From Paralvinella palmiformis (Eukaryota; Annelida; Polychaeta; Terebellida; Alvinellidae), in assembly GCA_025642065.1 (NCBI GenBank), contig JAODUP010000456.1:652501-716500 (forward strand): a stretch of DNA of 64,000 nucleotides, read 5' to 3'. Every line of letters starts with the position of its first letter. The first letter of the stretch is position 1. Both the position numbers and the translations under genes were made by a program. Shown here in pieces: positions 1 through 11,627 of the stretch. The notes under the pieces were generated by a model, which saw only the letters and a program-made list of their open reading frames with translations, did not search any database and was not told the origin of the DNA.

Positions 1-27
1 AAATAAATAAATATGCTGAACCTGCCC

Positions 28-66
<39 letters not shown>

Positions 67-552
67 GCTATTGTGATTACGTCTTAACAGTCACCATTTT
101 GAGTTTCTAGCTAAATTTTTCCATCGTCATCACAGTCTGATCTCGATATGATTAATGGAGTAATGTTTTACTCCATAAACAATAAATGGCTTTTAGCAAG
201 TAAATGGTCTTATCTAGTTAGCTAATCGATCAATATTTTGTATTTAGATGTATTACCTTCATTGCGGGGCCAAGTGATGTATGTGGTTCAAAATCTTGAT
301 CCACACACACACACACACACACACATTTATATAATTGTCTCTCTCACACACACTGGGGGTCTGCGGGGGGGCCTCTATAATCTAATCAATCAGATCAATT
401 ATCTTATTAGACGAATTACAATATAATGTATACATCAAAACTATCACCCGTATGAATGTCTCTGTAGCCGGTAAATCAAAGTATTTAAAGCGCTTAAATT
501 GTTTTAAAAAAGGATTAGAATATTTATATAATCTAAATATACCATGGGATGA

Positions 553-602
<50 letters not shown>

Positions 603-786
603 TTGACCGTAAGAAGTTGAACATATTACTTAATTATGTTTATATTTATTTTTATAGTGGAATCGTTCCTTGAGACATCATAATAGAAATTTCCTTTTTT
701 TTATTAAGTACCACTTTATACAAGAGCGATTGGAAGATTGGCTCCACACGTGTAGAAACACGTGTCCACACGTGGGCTTCCTACCT

Positions 787-829
<43 letters not shown>

Positions 830-3239
830 CCAAAAATACCGAGAAAACAATACCCGAGGCGATAAAGAAAGCAATTTGCTGAAGACTTCTAAAAGCCGAA
901 ATTAGTCAGTTTTTGCGGTGATTCGCGAGACATTAATAATAACGAAATGCCCGAAAGTAATCACCATTATAACTGCGATGGAAATCTAAGTAGCCAACGG
1001 TAGCCAAAATTAGACAAATGTAGCTACAAGTAGCCGGCTACTGTGACCATAACCTGGTCGGATCTGGCTAATGTTCTGATTAATATCCGTAGCTCGGTAT
1101 AACAAGCATCACACCAGGTGGCGCCATTAATTATTGTCAATTGGACAAATGAGAGGGGATGCTGTATGGCCGGGTAAACCGACACACGTGTGTGTGTGTG
1201 TGTGCGCGCGCGCGTGTGTGTCGGTGTGTCTGTCTGTCTGCGTGTTTTAATACCTAGACTGTTGCTGACATTATATGAACGATGCTGTCCACGTGTATCT
1301 GCAGCTGTCAGATTTATGGCTCAGCTGACACTTTAGATATTAAACGGCTGGCTAAGCTCTAGCCCGAGATAATGTGATGAGATGCTAACACCCGTCGGGA
1401 TAGACGTCAATCCTAAACATCTCACACTTCCTGTCTTCGCCATCTTTGTCCGGATCAGTGTATCCGCTGTCAGGACGACACACGGCAAAATCCGTCAGGA
1501 AAAACACCGCCAAGAAAACAACAATAATGTCGGGAGACTTTGAGAGGGATGGACTTTATATGGGGGGGGGGTTGTCTTATATCTGGGGACGGGGTGAAGT
1601 CATGGGTTGATGTCATTAACTCACCCCTGCAGCATCAACCTCCTCATCCCTCAATCATACATCTAAAGCTCAGAGTGGAGCTAAGGATAGAAGGGTGAGT
1701 AAGAATGTGTGTGTATGGGGGGGGGGGGGGTATTGTTCGATCGCGCAAGTTTGGGAAGAGTGTGAGGTGCTGGGACAGAGAGGCGTTTGGGAGGATAGTG
1801 GGATGAAATAGAGGGGATGATGAAAAGGGGTGGGATAATAAGAAAAAGGAGTGGGGTATGTACTGCTACTACTACTACTACTACTACTACTACTAATAAT
1901 AATAATAATAATAATAATGTAGATTTAATGAAGCATCTTTACTAGCAGGCAGACATTAAAATATGTTGTACAGTAATAACTCAAAATATAATAAACTTAT
2001 CTAACTATCATAACATTTTAATGATGTATTTTAGTTACTGATGAAAGTGGCCCTGGAATGGGTGAGTTTTGGGAATAAATTTAAATATCTCAGTTGTGTT
2101 AGGGATGGATGAGGGGTGGGCCGCTGATGGTGATATGAGAGTGATTGATTGTTTGATCGATTTATTGACCGATTTGTCATTTAGTAGGCTGCTGTAAGAT
2201 TTCACTGTTTCTAAGACGACTCAATTGACTGTTCTGATCGAATAGAAATATTTAATATATTTTATTCTGGAATTTATATTTTTTTAAATGTCAGTGATTT
2301 AAGACATGTTTTACCTGAATATAGTATGATCTATTTGTTTTTGTTTTTATCAAATGATTGATTGATTTATTTGTATGCAGTTTAAAAAAGCCCTAATTCA
2401 TCAGGGAATCACAGCTGTTCTATATATATAGGAGTTATAGGAGCTAGGGACCGGGTATGGATATTAATAATATCATTATTACAGGTAGTAATATTATCAC
2501 CATTGATAATAGTGTTTTAGAATGGGTACACAACATCATCATCGACAGAAGTAATAATAATAATAATAATAATAATAATGCGTTATATATTAGTGTCATA
2601 CGTATAATTACAAATAATAGTATCATAACTCCTGATGATAATAATTCTTCTCATCTATTTTTATAGTTAATTATCCTTTTGTTATAAGATGAAAATGACA
2701 TTATTGAGGGGGAATAAGGGGGGGGGGGGGGCCTTGACAAATATCAAATTCTTCTATCTAATGATTATAAATCTCCCCCGCTCGCAATCTATATTAGTAT
2801 TATTATTATTATTATTATTAAACAATTAACCCTAACTATTCACTTTAAAAAACACACACACACGAAAAACATGGATAATACAGGTCACTGTAAACAAATA
2901 TATAAGTAAGTATGTAACTTTCTGAAAAGCGCCATTTCACATTAAGACCAGTAACCTCTATCGGTTATATAAACATCAATCAACTACTTATAACATACTA
3001 ATGTTGTTCGTTTCTAAGGACTTCTACTTCATGTATTTTCCTCAAACTTGTATCGTACTCTGTCAAACAAAACACATTCATCTTGTCTTTCCAGTGCGTG
3101 AAGCACTTTAGAGCATCCCTGGCTTATATAATATGCAACAAGGGGCAACCGCCAAATATCGGAAATAGGGTCATGTCGCCGTGACGTCACCGGCGACACG
3201 ACCCTATTTATTTCCGCTCGCAAACCGCGCGTGACTTAC
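1..3239. other. Non-coding stretch downstream of the goosecoid-like exon
   Basis: This stretch lies on the 3' side of the goosecoid-like first exon, so it is probably its first intron. I looked on both strands for a homeobox (the region encoding WFKNRRAKW) and found none. It holds many simple repeats: (TA)n at about 31-62 and 554-600, (CA)n at about 301-324 and 790-828, a (GT)n(GC)n run at about 1187-1220, G-tracts near 1562, 1716 and 2719, (TAC)n and (AAT)n at about 1863-1918, and (AAT)n near 2551-2580. No other gene could be supported. Short open frames here are translations of the microsatellites. Confidence 0.6.
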
Positions 3240-3492
3240 CTAATAAATGATGAGGTGGTGCTATGGGTGGTGTATAGGCCGTGAAGGGCAGGAAGGCCGC
3301 CGGTGTTGGTGTCCTGTGAGCTATCAGGGGTCTCGATGATAGTATATTGTCTATAGAGAAGATTGAAGCCGTCGAACTTGTCAGTATCGAGTTTGATGAC
3401 GAACTGTTGGACATACTGGCGGCCGGTAGACCGCACAGCGCCTTCACGTGCTCGGCATTTGGATAATAAAACGCGGCCGGGAAATGCGCCAT
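3240..3492 (-). CDS. Goosecoid-like homeobox repressor, first coding exon only
   Basis: This is the first coding exon of a probable goosecoid-type transcription factor. The frame starts at an ATG at 3492 (MAHFPAAFYYPNAEHV), has a Ser-rich stretch, and then the motif FSIDNILSSRP about 45 residues in. This EH1 motif recruits Groucho/TLE co-repressors; the form FSIDNILxxRP with an Arg-Pro tail is characteristic of goosecoid. A Pro/Thr-rich segment ending PPIAPPHHLL follows, and the exon closes at a good donor (G|GTAAGT) at 3240/3239. The homeodomain should lie in later exons, to the left of the window. The open frame extends upstream to an ATG at 3588, but I prefer the 3492 start because the extra N-terminus is not goosecoid-like. 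Alternative: another EH1-containing homeobox factor. Without the homeodomain the assignment rests on one motif. Confidence 0.68.
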
Positions 3493-4100
3493 GCCTTCCA
3501 CCGATATGTCGTCGTAAATATGTCGTGAATGAATATCTGTAACGTATATGAATAAAATAATTCTTTTACGTCCGTTAACTTTTCTCAAATCCGTGCCTAC
3601 GTCGTATTGCTGAAGGTAAGTACGTGACCGTGAATTGTGACGTTCAGCGTGGATCGCGTCCGCGCCAACGTACAGCAGTCACCAGTCCGCGGATAAAATG
3701 ACAAAATGCCTGACTTTGTTCCTCCTTTCAAAGCGTCTCACACCATTAACTAGTAGTTTGTTTACTAACCGCTTAATATCATTATGGCGTCGAGCCAGTC
3801 GTTATATGATAATGAGGCATACCGTCACCGCCTGCTTATAACCAATCGGAGCTCTCCTTGGCGAACCGTCCCGCCCACATTGGGGCTAGGTCGGCGCTCG
3901 ATTGACAGCCGCCGTTACCCTAAGCTCCGCCTACCCGCCCCTGTCATTAGATCGAGGGTAGGAAGGGCTTCTGTAACTGGGAGGAAGACGCTCGCTTCTA
4001 AGCCGCGCCGTCACTGAACGGAGATGGGAAGCGACAAATGGCGTCAATGGTCATCATCTCTGACAGCTGTCCGCGACGCCAAGTGTAGCTGGCAGCCTTA
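3493..4100 (-). promoter_or_regulatory. CpG-rich 5' flank and likely promoter of the goosecoid-like gene
   Basis: The 600 bp upstream of the goosecoid-like start codon is clearly richer in G+C and CpG than the surrounding DNA, and is nearly free of simple repeats. Seen directly: a forkhead-type TGTTTAC at about 3759-3765, a CCAAT motif near 3841, GC-box-like CCGCCC/CCCGCC near 3870, and TGACGT-type elements near 3639. I could not place the transcription start. Short open frames here look like chance products of the base composition. Confidence 0.4.
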
Positions 4101-4637
4101 GCAAAAATTAGCGCCTAAAAGGTGATAATTTTTGTTTTTAAAGGCGTTTCGAGTTATAATAATTAATATCAAAGCGATTGAGCACGTCCAGGTCCCCAGC
4201 ATCGGCGAATTACTGACTAGATAGACAAGATTTAAACAACAATTAAAACCGACGTCATTATATGTTCATCTTGTATTATCTTTGTTAATTAGCGCTCAGC
4301 CCACAAATTATTACGCCCCACATACATACACTGAGCTAACCCTATATAGACATATTGATATTAACTGAACTCTTATATAACAAAGACAAGACTATATGTA
4401 TTAATTATAAATGATTTAAGTAAGATATTAAATGTGTTGGCGTACATGCTGTTAAATGGCGTGGTCACGTGCGCACATATGCATGCATCCGCACGTACAC
4501 ACGTACACACACACACGACTTGGTCGCATATAGACGCTACGGAATGTACGTATATGCACACACTCATGCATGTAGGCAAATACAGGCACACGCGAATACA
4601 CCTGCAGGGTTGGGTAAGTAAACTGAACTGCGTACCC

Positions 4638-4639
<2 letters not shown>

Positions 4640-4706
<67 letters not shown>

Positions 4707-4746
4707 CACACACACACACACACACACACATACACACACACACACA
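4640..4746. repeat. (CA)n microsatellite, about 100 bp
   Basis: Nearly uninterrupted CA dinucleotides, followed by a degenerate CACG-rich tail to about 4770. All four long open frames through here are translations of this repeat and not genes. Confidence 0.95.
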
Positions 4747-4863
4747 CGTACGCACGCACGCACGCGCACGGCACACACATAGATACACATGCCGTTGATG
4801 AATTATCCGTAGTTTGAATTCATAACCTAAACATTCTCCCAACTTTTGTGATCTGACTTATAG

Positions 4864-5340
4864 GTGTGTTACTCCCAGACACGATGACTGTACTGTGTGT
4901 TACTCCCAGACACGATGACTGTACTGTGTGATACTCCCAGACACGATGACTGTACTGTGTGTTACTCCCAGACCCGATGACTGTACTGTGTGATACTCCC
5001 AGACACGATGACTGTACTGTGTGTTACTCCCAGACACGATGACTGTACTGTGTGTTACTCCCAGACACGATGACTGTACTGTGTGTTACTCCCAGACACA
5101 ATGACTGTACTGTATGTTACTCCCAAACACGATGGCTGTACTGTGTGCTATTCCCAGGCACTATGACTGTACTGTGTTTATTCCCAGGCACGATCACTAC
5201 TGTATGTTACTCCCAGGCACGATGACTGTACTGTATGTTACTCCCAGGCACGATGACTGTACTGTATGTTACTCCCAGACACGATGACTGTACTGTGTGT
5301 TATTCCCAGGCACGATGACTGTACTGTATGTTATAATATT
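4864..5340. repeat. 31-bp minisatellite, about 15 copies
   Basis: Tandem units built on TTACTCCCAGACACGATGAC have a 31-bp period: successive ACTCCC words start at 4871 and 4902. The left copies are almost identical. Copies to the right of about 5110 carry more substitutions and some length change, suggesting recent expansion at the left end. Confidence 0.95.
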
Positions 5341-5847
5341 TTTAGAGTTTTGTTGCTTAATTGGCGGATTCGGGAATGGTGAGACATTACACATGCATAT
5401 CTCAGCACGAAAAGTCGTCACTCTGGAATCAGTCCCCTGTAGAATCGTCCAGAGGTTGAATTCACGCTTCGTACCTGTGCCTTATAACACACGGCTAAAT
5501 ACACACACGAGCGCGCCCCCCCCCCCCTCCTCCCACATGCATTTATACAAATATTTATAGATTTGCTGCCACATATCGACAACCAAAGTGTATATGTTAA
5601 AGATGATTTCTTGATCGATATTTATTTATATGTGTAAATATTACGATTATTTTATAAATAATTTAATTAAATATAATGATCAAAATTATGATTAGAGTGA
5701 TGATGATGATGATGATGATCACCATCACCATTATCATTAATGATAACAACAACAACAAGAAAAACAACAAGAAAAACAACAACAGCTAGAGAAAACAATA
5801 ATAACAACAACAACAACATCAGTGTGATATATATAATATATAGTTGT

Positions 5848-5885
<38 letters not shown>

Positions 5886-6414
5886 GTAGTAGTAGTTTTT
5901 ATTATCAACAACTGTATAATGCCTTATAATAATTAATGTCAATATATTGACAGTTCTCTTTCAGGTAATAATTTATATACATGTTTTTATAAAGATAATA
6001 GATAATTTATATAAAGGTTTATATGGATGTTGATAATAAGTTTATAGGGAATTTACGTATAGGCTTTATATAATGTTTATGTACGGGGGAAATTATCCCA
6101 CACACACACACACACACGGAAGCACGCACACGCATTCCTTAATTATGTACTAATTTATTAGCAAATTAATTTTCTGTATAAAACTTTATTTCAACAAGAT
6201 TGTATTATTACATATTTATAAAGAGTTGTATATCTGTTATTCATTTGTCACACACAGGTGTATATATATATATATGTGTGCTATATATAATGTCATATAC
6301 AATATCATACCTGTGATATCTGCATTATCATTGATATAGTTATATTAGACACCTGCTATTTATATAGTTAAAAACAACCAAATACCTGTATTCATAGGCA
6401 GCTATATATATATC

Positions 6415-6459
<45 letters not shown>

Positions 6460-6829
6460 CAGTATATTATGTTCTGTAACAGGCGCTACACGGAAATGGG
6501 GGGTGGTGTTAAAGAGTGTCGTGTGGTGGCGGCTTCATTGAAGGCATAAGTTGAAGATGGATGTGGGTAGAGTGATGTTTGTAAAGAGGTTGGAGATAAG
6601 GCTAAGGTGAAGAAGAGGGGGGGGGGTCTGTCTGATCCTCAAAGATAATTCCAGTGAGTGAGTGATGGGGCTGAGTGAGTGAGTGAGTGAGTGAGTGAGT
6701 GAGTGCGAGACAGAATAACAAACAGTTTTATTCAGATAATATACAGTATTGTGGCTAATTATCATTTAGGTTGGTTGTTGTTTGTATTTGTGTTTATTGA
6801 TTGGGATATATTTAGTGGTTTGTTATTTG

Positions 6830-7010
6830 TGGTATATAACAGTTGTTAATTGTGGTATATAGTAGTTGTTAATTGTGATATATAGTGGTTGTAATTTGTG
6901 GTGTATAGTGGTTGTTATTTGTGGTATATAGCAGTTGTTAGTTTTGGTATATAGTAATTGTTAATTGTGGTATATAGTGGTTGTTAATTGTGGTATATAG
7001 TGTTTTTTTA
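6830..7010. repeat. 23-bp AT-rich minisatellite
   Basis: About seven to eight diverged tandem copies of a unit like TGTGGTATATAGTGGTTGTT. The period is about 23 bp, with small indels between copies. It is flanked by (TGAG)n-type sequence to the left and AT-rich sequence to the right. Confidence 0.85.
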
Positions 7011-7550
7011 AATTCGTATGGTGATAGTTAATTATTGTTGTGACATATATTAGTTGCTATTTATAGCAGATAGTTGCTATTATTTGTGGCGTATATTATG
7101 TATAATAATTCTTATTTGAATTATGTGTGCGTATAAATGATAATTACTCGTTTTGTTATTATTTATTATATACATGTATTATGACTTTTATCTGTTGTGT
7201 ATTTTGCCATTTCCTGTTTTGAGCAGACGGCTAATATTATAGAAATATGCAATGCTATACAGACATGTTATACAATCATGTCGCATTATACATCTCGACC
7301 TTGTTAACACACAACGAGCTTGACGCAAAAACTCAGTGCGCACGTGCACAAGCAAAAGGTGCGTGCTTTATAACGGAAGACAAATTGCTGGAGATTTTGT
7401 GACGCAAATATTGAAGAAAAAAATTAAATAGAGACAAATATTGTAGACAACATAACAACAACATGGTGTTATCGGAATATTAACACCAAAGAATTTAAAA
7501 AATGGCGTGAAAAGTATAACTACATACGAGACAAAAACATTACGAAGCAT

Positions 7551-7566
7551 GTATATATATATATTT

Positions 7567-7642
<76 letters not shown>

Positions 7643-7654
7643 TATATATATATA
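7551..7654. repeat. (TA)n microsatellite, about 100 bp
   Basis: Long TA dinucleotide array, broken near 7565-7575 and 7634-7642. It can form cruciform structures. Confidence 0.95.
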
Positions 7655-8066
7655 AAAAACCGAAAAAAATGGAGTAAACACGCAAAAAGAGAAACATTGT
7701 TTTATAATCATTTAAAGATTCTCACTCGTTCCACTGATATTATAGTCACCTTGGTTGACAACAAAGGTTAAGAAGATGTTTTAAAAGAGATAATCATCAG
7801 AACTGAGCGCGCCATCTGTGACGAAATAGTATCTCTCGTCTATCGTATATCCGGTTGGATGTGTCGACGACGCCATCGGGGCGAGGGAACCATTCTATTT
7901 ATGGGAACCTCTACAGCTGAGCCAGGAGGGCTGATTAGGTTCCATAAAGCAGCACTGTTTACCACCCACCCCCCTCTCTCGCGTCAATAAAATCCTTTGC
8001 GCCAAGAATTAAGCATCTTATCATCCAGGAAAACACTCATATCTCTCTCGCGTCTCAGTCAACCAG

Positions 8067-8101
8067 CTCTACGGAGATGGAGACGATCCATCTCCGTAGA
8101 G
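8067..8101. other. Perfect 15-bp inverted repeat with 5-nt loop
   Basis: The arm CTCTACGGAGATGGA (8067-8081) is followed by GACGA (8082-8086) and the exact reverse complement of the arm (8087-8101). This is a perfect hairpin of mixed base composition, unlike the many TA-type palindromes in the window. No gene or repeat family was recognised around it. Confidence 0.9.
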
Positions 8102-8303
8102 ATCGTATCCATGCTACAGGCCTCATCGGTATCCAGATGAAAAAAGCTTCCATTTTACCCGTACCAAACACTCGACTGCTGTGCACACAGACGGCCCACG
8201 GCTGTGTCCATAACATCCATATATTTGGAACTTTTAAAGGGATTCCACCTCAGTTTTGGTATGCATTTAAAGCTTGTAGCCATACTAAAATATGTGCTTA
8301 TAG

Positions 8304-8413
8304 TCACACCAAAAGGCCCACCCCCTCTTCTCCTGATCTATAGAATCCATACGCAAGAAGCTTCACACCAAAAGGCCCACCCCCTCTTCTCCTGATCTAT
8401 AGAATCCATACGC
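8304..8413. repeat. Tandem duplication, 59-bp period
   Basis: The segment starting TCACACCAAAAGGCCCACCC at 8304 is repeated from 8363. The second copy is identical over about 50 bp before it diverges. This looks like a recent local duplication. Confidence 0.9.
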
Positions 8414-8984
8414 GAACCCACTCGGTTTATCAAAGATCCCGCTTTTATCAATATCGAAATTCCCGTTTCTATCCAAACCGAAAGTCTCGCTCGTGTCCCA
8501 ATCACAGATCCCGTTATATCCGTGCCAAATCCCTACCAGATCCATACCCGAAACTCGGCTCGTAGCCCACCATTCGGCACAGCCATTAGAGGCGGGGTCC
8601 GAACATAGCCAACGTATTAGCACATAATCACCAAAGGGCAGAATAAAGTTAATGCTGTTAAAATCTTCTTCTTGCCAAAAGCTTCTTCAATCAGAAAAAC
8701 CAACATTTCTTCGCTGCTACTGCCTCCCTCGACCACCAGAGGACGCCCCTCTCTAGGCCTCTCGTCGGCGCCTCGTTTTCAATCCGGTAAGAGCCATCTA
8801 GCAACCATTAGCCGAGATAGATATTATATTGTTAGAAAGCTGATGAAGATTAGGCGAGATTTGTCGAGATAAAATTGTCATCATCTCTTGGCTAACGGTT
8901 GGCTAACAGCTGGCATTAGCTACTTTAGTGGCTAGACCAACAGTAGCTGATTGAGAATCGATGTCACTGTCTGGTAGCTTGAGG

Positions 8985-9675
8985 TCCGGTATGGATACAA
9001 GAAGGGCTCCGGTATGGATACAAGGGGGACTTTGGTATGGATACAGGGGGGGGGTGTTGATATGAATAAAACAGGATATTTGGCAAGAATACAAAGGGGA
9101 CTTTTGTATAGATACAAGAGGGACTTTGATATGAACAAAACGGGGACTTTGGTATGGATACAAAGGGGACTTTGGTATGGATATAACGGGGGTATTGATA
9201 TGGATATAACAGGATTTTTGGCATTGAAACAAGGGGGACGTTGGTATGGATACAAGGGGGACTTTGGTATGGATACAAGGGGGTGTTGATATGGATACAA
9301 CAGGATTTTTGGCATGGCTACAAAGGGGACTTTGGTATAGATACAAGAGGGACTCTGATATGGCTACAAGGGGGACTTTGGTATGGCTACAAGAGGGACA
9401 TTGGTATGGCTACAAGAGAGACTTTGGTATGGCTACAAGAGGGAATTTGGTATGGCCACAAGGGGGACTTTGGTATTGATACAAAGAGGATTTTGATGTA
9501 CCTACAAGGGGGATTTTTGTATGGATATAAAGGGGACGTTGGTATTAATACAAAAGTGACATTGGTATAAATACAAGGGGGACTTTGTTATGGAGATGAA
9601 CGAAACCTTAGAAGGGATACAGACAATGTCATTGGTACTGATACATTCGGGATTTTAAGTAGATATACAAGTGGT
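8985..9675. repeat. 24-bp G-rich minisatellite, about 26 copies
   Basis: Tandem units of about 24 bp, with consensus close to GGTATGGATACAAGGGGGAC plus TTTG. Copies vary by substitution and by small frame-preserving indels. Because 24 is a multiple of three, several reading frames on both strands stay open and give repetitive peptides (WIQGGLWYGYK-like on plus, SPLYPYQ-like on minus). There is no start, splice or domain context, so I treat it as non-coding. Confidence 0.9.
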
Positions 9676-9932
9676 ACATAAGTTTCAGCAAATTATCTGG
9701 CGTGTTTACAATTAAGCAATACATGTTGACGTGCAAGCAAACGAATTTTTCTCTGATCGTGGGCACAAACAAAGCGGCCTATATAGGGATGCATCTGATG
9801 GTATCATCCCTCACCCCCACCCCCATCATCAGTCTTTCCTCATCTGTCATCATGACATGTGTTAGGGATTTACGATCTTTAAACGGCATATTTTCCAAGA
9901 AATGGTTTATCGTAGAACAGCAACCATGAGGA

Positions 9933-9974
<42 letters not shown>

Positions 9975-10533
9975 CGACTACTAGCAGACTAAAGCCTTGC
10001 TGAACATCGAGTGGACTAGCCATAGATAGTCGGCTCTTGACTAAATGCGCTTAGCGGCATATCCCCCCCGAGCCGAAACCATTATCAACGGCTACACTAA
10101 ACACCGGAACGATCTGGAACATAGCTCACTACTGGGACGAGGTTCTACGTTAAATCCCTTGTGCCGAGAAGAAACAATTACTAAGTCCCCGGGAACATCC
10201 CACCCCCTCAGTCGTCGCCTCGGAACCGTTAATACTCCCCCCCCCCCGGGCCGGCCCCACTTTGTCTTCTTAGCCATCGATCGTCGGTTACAATCCGCCA
10301 GATCCCCGCCCCGGGCAGGGCAGCGAGGCGATGTCCCCCGCCCCAAAACTTGGCCTCAAATTAAAGCCACCCTTTTGACGGAATTAAGAAGCTCTCTCTC
10401 TCTCTCTCTCGATGCCGGCTGGAATGGATTGGGACGGATGTGTTGCCGTCTGTTGACAGACTCAATAAATATAACGGCGTGAAGATGAGGCGTTTTGTAT
10501 GACGTCACTTTGGTATTCGACGATGCGCGAAGT

Positions 10534-10604
10534 GGCAAGATAGCTCAGCGGTAGAGTGTGGATCTAGAAACTGAGAGGTCCTCGGTTCGAGTCTACAGAC
10601 TGCC
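10534..10604 (+). pseudogene. tRNA-like sequence (pseudogene or SINE head)
   Basis: The 71-bp segment has an internal promoter like a tRNA gene: an A-box-like TAGCTCAGCGGTAGAGTG and a B-box GGTTCGAGTCT. The D-arm can form, and the first four acceptor bases (GGCA) pair with the last four (TGCC). The rest of the acceptor stem, the T-stem and the anticodon arm do not fold well, so it is not a functional tRNA. It leads directly into the 21-bp minisatellite. Confidence 0.6.
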
Positions 10605-10617
10605 TGCTTATTCCGGA

Positions 10618-10870
10618 TTGTAGGTCTATAATTGGTTATTGTATGCCTATAACTGGCTATCGTAGGCATATAACTGGCTACTGTATACTTATAACTGGCA
10701 AATATAGACCTATAACTGGCTACAGTAGGTCTATAACTGGCTACAGTAGGTCTGTACCTGGCTACTATACGTCTATAACTGGCTAATGTAGGCATGTAAC
10801 TGACAAATGTAGACGTATGACCGTCTAGTGAAGGCCTATAACTGGCGAATGTAGACCTATAGCTAGCTAT
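10618..10870. repeat. 21-bp minisatellite, about 12 copies
   Basis: Tandem units like TAGGTCTATAACTGGCTACAG have a 21-bp period: TATAACTGG words start at 10711 and 10732. Copies are moderately diverged. The array begins a few bases after the tRNA-like sequence. Confidence 0.9.
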
Positions 10871-10990
10871 TCAAAAGCGTATACTCCTTCGAAGTTGATG
10901 ACGGTGTCGAATTGTACATGTCGATGTCGGGGAGGAGTTGCGGGCGGTCAAATAAAGCCATTATCGCTAACCATTATCTATACAAGATTG

Positions 10991-11023
<33 letters not shown>

Positions 11024-11489
11024 TATTATTATTATTATTATATCATCAGCAGCAACAATAACAATAATACTAGTAACAGCTGCTGCAACAGAAACAATAA
11101 CAACAACATCACCACCACCACCACTACTAACAACAACAACAACTACTACTACTACAGCAGGAATAATAACAACAACTGTAACGTGTTAATTCCTTAAAGT
11201 AAGAGAGCTGAATTACGACATCTGAGAAGCTCACAAAAAAAACTGTCAGCTCTGAGAGTAGATGTGATCAGTGAACATCAGTTGTTGTTTTCCTGATAGT
11301 AAAACATCTTATCCTTAAGGTATAACCGGATACTACTTAACCCAGCCGTTATATCCAGGAACTGATTCAGCGGCTGATCCGACAGCTGAACCGCCAACTG
11401 ATCCAGGAACTGAAACGGATTCACCACCCGATTATCCCGAAATATCGCCAGAAGGCATTCCACGGCGGGAAAGAGAATCCCGGGGAGAA

Positions 11490-11627
11490 GGCGGCGTCTG
11501 TGTGTGACAGAGCAGGAAGGCCACGAGACGTTGGTCTTCCTGTGTGTGGCAGAGGAGGAAGGCCACGAGACGTTGGTCTTCCTGTGTGTGGCAGAGCAGA
11601 AAGGCCACGAGACGTTGGTCTTCCTGC
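11490..11627. repeat. 42-bp tandem repeat, three copies
   Basis: Three near-identical copies of a G+C-rich 42-bp unit containing GGCCACGAGACGTTGGTCTT. As 42 is a multiple of three, frames stay open across the array and give peptides such as TGRPTSRGLP. No domain or splice evidence supports a gene. Confidence 0.9.

Noticed and set aside
1..3239. Homeobox exon of the goosecoid-like gene
   Set aside because: No sequence encoding WFKNRRAKW or a related homeodomain core was found on either strand.
4373..4842. Overlapping open frames of Cys-Val or Thr-His
   Set aside because: All are translations of the (CA)n microsatellite.
10045..10482. 145-codon plus-strand frame in a G+C-rich patch
   Set aside because: Pro/Arg/Ser-rich, with a (CT)n run inside and another open frame opposite. 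No domain or splice support.
10534..10604. Functional tRNA gene
   Set aside because: A- and B-boxes are present, but the T-stem, anticodon arm and most of the acceptor stem do not pair.
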